Positions 59,236 to 64,000 of a DNA stretch of 64,000 bases are shown one piece after another. The notes beneath the pieces were generated by a model. That model did no database searches, had not been told where the DNA came from, and worked only from the letters and a program-made list of their open reading frames with translations. The stretch's first letter is position 1. Every line of letters begins with the position of its first letter. Origin of the DNA: Saccharomycopsis crataegensis. Lineage: Eukaryota > Ascomycota > Saccharomycetes > Ascoideales > Saccharomycopsidaceae. The stretch is from the NCBI RefSeq assembly GCF_037102585.1, contig NW_027043822.1, forward strand, positions 1 to 64,000, read 5' to 3'. The position numbers and the translations under genes were made by a program.

Positions 59236-59678
59236 TCTTGTATATCTTTGGTCAATATTGTTGTAATCAATGATTGTTGGAGTATGATAGAACAATTCTT
59301 TAAGTAAAAAAAAAAAATTAAAATTTTCCAGCGATGACGGGGTGTTGCACCCCGCTGATCTAATGAAATTGTGTCATGTGCCGGAAAGGCAAAGTTTTAG
59401 GATCAACCGCTACGGATTTCCTCATTGGATCAATCCGTTGTTGACATTTCAGGGAATAAAAAAAAAAATGGCTACGATAGTAGATCAAATATACCGACCG
59501 TTGTACCACCCCAAAACGGCCAAGACAAGAAAAAAAAAAGTTATTACGAGGTGGCATCTACAACGGCAATTAACCCTAGATTTATTGCTATTGTTATTAC
59601 TCTTTCTTAGACGAGCTATTGTGCTATCAGCTTGCCGGATCGTTGCTTACCGCTATCTAATAAAGTCCTCGATCAATC
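59236..59678. promoter_or_regulatory. Divergent TRM112/RHO4 promoter
   Basis: Short frames on both strands (59342-59689) cross A homopolymers near 59459 and 59531 and lack support. The interval is relatively G+C-balanced, with several CCGTT and CGAT elements, but nothing specific is assigned. Confidence 0.45.
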
Positions 59679-60884
59679 ATGGCACCTAAATTCAAACTTC
59701 TGAAATCATTCTATGGCGCGACCCAGACTGCCCCAGACTTCTCCCAGCCCACGCTTGTGGCGGACGGCAATGATGATGAGGCTTACCAGACCCCATTTGC
59801 AAAACAATACCATCAAGATGAAGACTATTTTCCTTCAGATAGTGTAAATGTGTCACAGGAAACTCCGATCGACCAAGAAACTGTGCCTTCTCTTCCTGGA
59901 ACACTGACGAGCCCACAGAAACCCAAGGTTCCTACTTTGGATCCCCTTAGTAGAGATGGGCTCCGTGAAACCCTGGGTAGCAAGACTGATTTCAAAGATG
60001 AAGCCAAGGATGAACCAACCCCTTTGCCTTCACCAAAAAAACCAACCTCACAGGGTGATACGTTGTTGTATCAAAAACATCGTAGGAACCAATCATCTAT
60101 AAGTTTGATGAAGACTTATTCCAATGTTCCTGATTACCAAATTGGAGAATATAAACAATCGTCCGCACTACGAGGCAAACCACAGTATCATGTTAAGATT
60201 GTGGTGGTGGGTGATGGAGGTTGTGGTAAAACATGTCTTTTAGTATCATATTCCCAAGGTGAGTTTCCAACAGTCTACGTGCCAACAGTATTTGAGAATT
60301 ATGTGGCACATGTGAAGACCCCTGAACAGGATACAGTCGAATTAGCACTCTGGGACACGGCTGGGCAAGAAGAATTCGATAGATTAAGACCACTATCATA
60401 TCCAGATGCCGATGTATTTTTAATATGTTACTCTATGGATAGCCCTGTTTCCTTGAATAATGTCAAACAGAGCTGGTATCCTGAAGTGCAGCATTTTTGT
60501 CCAGGAGTGCCAACGATTCTTGTTGGATTGAAGTCTGATCTATACCAAGAAAAATCCACAGCTACAAAGATTGATCGAAAAATGACAAAACAGGTTGCCA
60601 AAGAGATTAATGCAGTAGCCCATATAGAATGCTCCTCAAAAACCATGTTCAATGTCAAAACAGTGTTTAATGTTGCGTTGGAAACGGTATTAAAGAAACT
60701 CAAACAACAACGAGTTTCTGAGAAGAGATCCTCTGTTATTGGTAAAATTAGCAGCTCCGCTAACAAGAAGTCTGCAATGACTTCCAAGAAGCTGGAGCCA
60801 ATTTTACAATATGGTGCTTCTGCGTACTACGACAATCAGAATGAGCCGGTGAAGACTAGAAAACGGAAATGCGTAATTTTATAA
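59679..60884 (+). CDS. RHO4: Rho GTPase Rho4 with long N-terminal extension
   Basis: A 401-residue Rho-family GTPase. Rho4 works with Rho3 in polarity, formin activation and septum processing. The G domain begins near residue 168: the P-loop VVVGDGGCGKTCLL, switch I FPTVYVPTVFENY, switch II WDTAGQEEFDRLRPLSYPDA, the base-recognition LVGLKSDLY (TKxD variant) and ECSSKT. It ends with a basic KTRKRK and the CAAX box CVIL, where the final Leu predicts geranylgeranylation. The N-terminal 165 residues are Pro/Ser/Thr-rich and disordered. Rho4 is known for such an extension, but here it is over 100 residues longer than in S. cerevisiae (291 residues overall). Confidence 0.92.
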   Translation: MAPKFKLLKSFYGATQTAPDFSQPTLVADGNDDEAYQTPFAKQYHQDEDYFPSDSVNVSQETPIDQETVPSLPGTLTSPQKPKVPTLDPLSRDGLRETLGSKTDFKDEAKDEPTPLPSPKKPTSQGDTLLYQKHRRNQSSISLMKTYSNVPDYQIGEYKQSSALRGKPQYHVKIVVVGDGGCGKTCLLVSYSQGEFPTVYVPTVFENYVAHVKTPEQDTVELALWDTAGQEEFDRLRPLSYPDADVFLICYSMDSPVSLNNVKQSWYPEVQHFCPGVPTILVGLKSDLYQEKSTATKIDRKMTKQVAKEINAVAHIECSSKTMFNVKTVFNVALETVLKKLKQQRVSEKRSSVIGKISSSANKKSAMTSKKLEPILQYGASAYYDNQNEPVKTRKRKCVIL

Positions 60885-62210
60885 AAAAAAAAAAAAAAAA
60901 AAAACATTGGATTTCTTTCATTTTACCCATTTTTTCTTTTTTTTCATTCATTTTTTTTTCTTCTGTTTTGTTTTTTTTTAACTTTCTTGCTCAATTAATA
61001 TTTCTTCTATTTTTGCTTTTGTTATGTTGCTACGATCTCTATTCAAAACGTATTATTATTTCTACTTTTCTAATATTATTTATTTATTTCTAACTTCATT
61101 TTTTAGGCTTTTTCTGCTCCAGTTAGGTTATTTGGTACTTAAATTATACATTCTTACTATATCACTCTCTTATCATTAGCTATTCATAATTATTTCCTTT
61201 GTTGTTCCGATCTTACAGTTTTAATATTTTCTTTGTTTTTGAGCATCATTTGAAGGTATATATATTATTCACATTCTTTTCTACTTTTAGGCTCTCCCAG
61301 TGGTATACAGCGTTGCTAATTAAATTTAAGGTCAATTTTAATAGGCTCATCAACACAAAGTTGGTTTGGTTTGTAGAACTACGGAAATTTTGTCTTCGAA
61401 ATGCAATGCTCCATTTGTCATTCTGTGCTATATTGTATGCAATGCCTGTAAGAACATCAAACACGGGAATCCAGACCAGATTAACAATCATTGTATATGG
61501 TAAAATATTTACAGGATTCCAGAAATTGATATGTTGAATGTTTTATTATTTTGATTTTTATTATCCCCCCAGAATTCTGATGTCACTACTTTGAAAATAC
61601 TTAGTATTTGAGAAATAGTGACAAAACCCTTCAACATAGACCTCCATCTCAGTTCATGAAGCTCCTAGTGATGGGTAATTCACTAGCGACTTCATATCAT
61701 ATTTTCACATTGCACCTTTTTTCCTTGATAATCTTAATTGTTGAGTTTTTAACCGGTGATGTGATTAACTCTTAAAGCAAGGAGTGTGATGTTGTGAGAA
61801 AGCTAGAGTATTTTACTTACCTATTAGAAACACTTGCATAAATGCCCGGCTTGCATGTTATTTAGAACTTGTGTGACTCGTTAATATACAATTTGATTTG
61901 ATGATTTGATTTGAATGGTTTATAGCTCATTACTTCAAACCTACTTACACCCTGTACGGTTGATAACTATGCTTATCATTTTGTGCAAACATATACTAAT
62001 TTTTTTGACATGCATGCAGTTGGTGATGTATGGCACAAGTGAACATAGCGATTGTCATTTCCTAAGTTTCTGAAAATGAAGGAAAAGATAATAATGCAAA
62101 CGCAAGGCTTTCTATGCTGAAACTTAAGAGAATATAAAAATGCGAAAAGAGCAATTGCCATTCACGGATTATCATTATTGAATACTACGAATGTTTACTG
62201 AATATTGAAA
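60885..62210. other. Intergenic, 1.3 kb
   Basis: It starts with an A run (60884-60904) and T-rich 3' sequence of RHO4. Opposing frames at 61199-61537 (+) and 61246-61491 (-) overlap each other, and neither resembles a known protein. The rest is probably the chitinase promoter. Nothing else is supported. Confidence 0.45.
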
Positions 62211-63476
62211 ATGAGATCATTATTTAAAACTGCACTTCTTTGCACAATATTGTTTGGATATTGTTACGCTAAAAGTTTTCTTTTACCAGTTAATGCAAGT
62301 AATGAAACTAAATGGCAGAATAATCTTGCAGTATATTGGGGACAAAATTCAATAGAATTGGATCATGACGATGGTAAACATGTTGAATATACCAGACTCA
62401 TTGATATTTGTGACGATCCTAATGTTGATATTGTTATCATCTCATTTGTGGATGAGTTTTTAACAGTAGAAAATTCTTTCCAAATCCATAATGATGATGT
62501 GAATCACAATAACAATATTGCCATCAATGCTATTTCAATTCTTAGAAATGGGTTTTCCGATGATTTTGATTATTCTCCTCAAACGTTCGGGGAAGAAATA
62601 GAAGAGTGCAAATTGAACGAGAAAATTGTTTTGTTATCTTTTGGTGGTGATACGGGATCATATGGGTTTGACTCTGAAGAACATGCCATTGAGTTTGCTG
62701 ATGTTTTGTATCAATGGTTTGGAAATCATTCTGAAGTCAATATGAGCAAGAAGCCTTTTCGGAACGCTGCAATAAATGGAATAGACTTGGATATTGAGAA
62801 TTCACAGTATAATAATGTTTATTACATTGGGTTCATTAAGAGGATACGTGAAAATTTTGGCCCAGAATTTTTGATTGCTGGGGCACCTCAATGCTTGTAT
62901 CCTGATGAAAATATGGATGTATTGCTCACCAGTGAGGAGATTTACTTTGACATATTGTTTATTCAATTTTATAATAATGGTTACGATTGTAATGCTAATA
63001 CAAATAATTTCAATTGGAATACCTGGGTTGATTATGCCGCAAATCACCAGCCTAACAAACAGCTCAAACTATTCATGGGGTTGCCTGCGAGTGATGGAGA
63101 GATTGCTGCAGAAAATGGATACATTGATGACAAGGCACTTTTAAAAGATAAGATCAATTTTGTTGAAGAGAATGGAGGAGACAAATGGTTTGGAGGTATT
63201 TCGCTTTGGGAAGCTTCTTTGGGATATAATAATTATGACTTTGGGGGGAATTATATCGAAGAAGTTAAGAAGGAGTTATTGCCTACTAGTGGTGATGTTA
63301 GTTTAGGAAAGGATAATACCGGAGAGCAAAATGAAAGTGATGATGACATTGTTCACAATCCCAGGGATCAAACTGACGATAAACTCACATCATCATCGTC
63401 ATTGACCAAGAAGAATAATAATAATAATTTTCTTTTCATCTTTTTAGCATCATTTTTAATTCATGAATCTTGTTAG
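62211..63476 (+). CDS. Secreted chitinase, GH18, probable GPI anchor
   Basis: A 421-residue family 18 glycoside hydrolase started at the ATG at 62211, giving a signal peptide (MRSLFKTALLCTILFGYCYA). The barrel shows LAVYWGQNSIEL, VDIVIISFVDEF, KIVLLSFGGDTGSYGF (SxGG strand), the catalytic strand NGIDLDIENS (proton donor Glu196), FLIAGAPQC, DILFIQFYNNG and WFGGISLWEAS. The first acidic position of the usual DGxDxDxE motif is Asn, while the two catalytic-site Asp and the Glu remain. After the barrel comes an acidic Ser-rich linker and a hydrophobic end (NFLFIFLASFLIHESC), a typical GPI signal. A cell-wall chitinase of the Cht1/Cht2 type acting in cell separation is likely. Confidence 0.9.
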   Translation: MRSLFKTALLCTILFGYCYAKSFLLPVNASNETKWQNNLAVYWGQNSIELDHDDGKHVEYTRLIDICDDPNVDIVIISFVDEFLTVENSFQIHNDDVNHNNNIAINAISILRNGFSDDFDYSPQTFGEEIEECKLNEKIVLLSFGGDTGSYGFDSEEHAIEFADVLYQWFGNHSEVNMSKKPFRNAAINGIDLDIENSQYNNVYYIGFIKRIRENFGPEFLIAGAPQCLYPDENMDVLLTSEEIYFDILFIQFYNNGYDCNANTNNFNWNTWVDYAANHQPNKQLKLFMGLPASDGEIAAENGYIDDKALLKDKINFVEENGGDKWFGGISLWEASLGYNNYDFGGNYIEEVKKELLPTSGDVSLGKDNTGEQNESDDDIVHNPRDQTDDKLTSSSSLTKKNNNNNFLFIFLASFLIHESC

Positions 63477-64000
63477 AATATGAAGCTCTCTATATAATTA
63501 TATATATCTGTTTTTTTGTATTTTTTGTATTTTTTGTATTATCTTAGTATTATCTTAGTATTATCTTAGTATTACATTGTAGCCACTATCTATGATAAAA
63601 GTTTGCTAGAAAGTTCTCTAATGGTTTATTTCCACCAATATATAGATTGTGGATAAAAACTAGTAGCAAGCAACAAATAATAAATTTAAACAATTCATAA
63701 AATTGAGGATATAATTTAACCAAGAAAAATAGTAATGCAATAACAAGATCAGAAAATGGGGCGAGGAAAGAAAAGTTAGGACCAAAGAATGTTACTGGGA
63801 GTCAATATTACAAAATTAATGTCTATTGATGTTAAAAACAGTAATACGAGCCATATTTAATAAATTGAGAATCTTCTCCAACCACATTTAATTCTAATTG
63901 TTCCCTTCTGTAGCTGCTTTCGAAATTCTTTCCCATCCTCTTTTTCTCATTCACCTCAAATTTACCTGATCTCTTCTTTTATGGTGATTTGTATCTTGAT
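63477..64000. other. Chitinase 3' region and window end
   Basis: AT-rich with a short tandem-repeat patch at 63512-63570. No gene begins before the window end that I can support. Confidence 0.5.
63512..63570. repeat. Two adjacent short tandem repeats
   Basis: TTTTTTGTA is repeated three times (9-bp period, about 63512-63537) and is followed immediately by ATTATCTTAGT repeated three times (11-bp period, 63538-63570). They lie about 35 bp after the chitinase stop codon, so they are probably transcribed in its 3' UTR. Confidence 0.8.

Noticed and set aside
61246-61491. 81-codon minus-strand frame with an ATG
   Set aside because: It overlaps an opposing + frame, lies in the probable RHO4 3' region and matches no family known to me. 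Kept only as intergenic.

Overview
This window is the left end of a yeast chromosome. The first bases are a tandem telomeric repeat, with the C-rich strand reading ACACCCTT. They are followed by about 3.4 kb of subtelomere with very unusual composition, then a thinly coded zone to about 9.9 kb, and then ordinary compact chromosomal arm. Gene content (BDF1, NOT5, USE1, LOT5, BNA6, HAP2, YRB1, SHB17, REX1, APL2, FMP30, ROD1, MSH3, TRM112, RHO4, chitinase) is that of an ascomycete yeast. Two in-frame CTG codons in MSH3 (57569-57571 and 58022-58024) fall where MutS relatives tolerate or prefer serine, so a CUG-Ser clade yeast is likely (inference). Species cannot be named from the sequence.

Layout. 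1-3491: telomere, 757 bases with no G at all on the + strand, 69-bp and 35-bp tandem repeats, a degenerate array of about 178-bp period, and an eight-copy array of 23-bp period beside a sugar transporter gene. 3492-9909: one MFS transporter with a large inverted repeat in its promoter, then a 4.7-kb gene desert with possible gene remnants. 9910-20730: an FSP1/AIF-like oxidoreductase, a small membrane protein, BDF1, NOT5, USE1 and a secreted glucoamylase. 21201-29401: a GATA-like finger protein, LOT5, BNA6, HAP2, YRB1 and SHB17, the last split by two introns with a 46-nt middle exon. 31346-34146: a small secreted Ser/Ala-repeat protein, a DUF1640 mitochondrial protein and an unrecognised acidic protein. 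34954-46531: three Kex1-family serine carboxypeptidases on the same strand, interleaved with REX1 (which carries a reading-frame break at an A10 run), APL2 and an old LTR-element fossil. 46647-63476: FMP30, ROD1, an alpha/beta-hydrolase fused to a cysteine phosphatase domain, a 59-residue membrane protein, MSH3, TRM112, RHO4 and a GPI-type chitinase.

Functionally the genes are mostly independent housekeeping genes. Three themes stand out. Secreted or surface hydrolases cluster loosely (glucoamylase, three carboxypeptidases, chitinase, small Ser/Ala protein). Nutrient uptake and its control appear in the MFS transporter and the ROD1 arrestin that would down-regulate transporters. General transcription is represented by BDF1, NOT5 and HAP2. 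The best candidates for undescribed biology are the strand-asymmetric subtelomere with its nested arrays, and the hydrolase-phosphatase fusion at 51686-53626.
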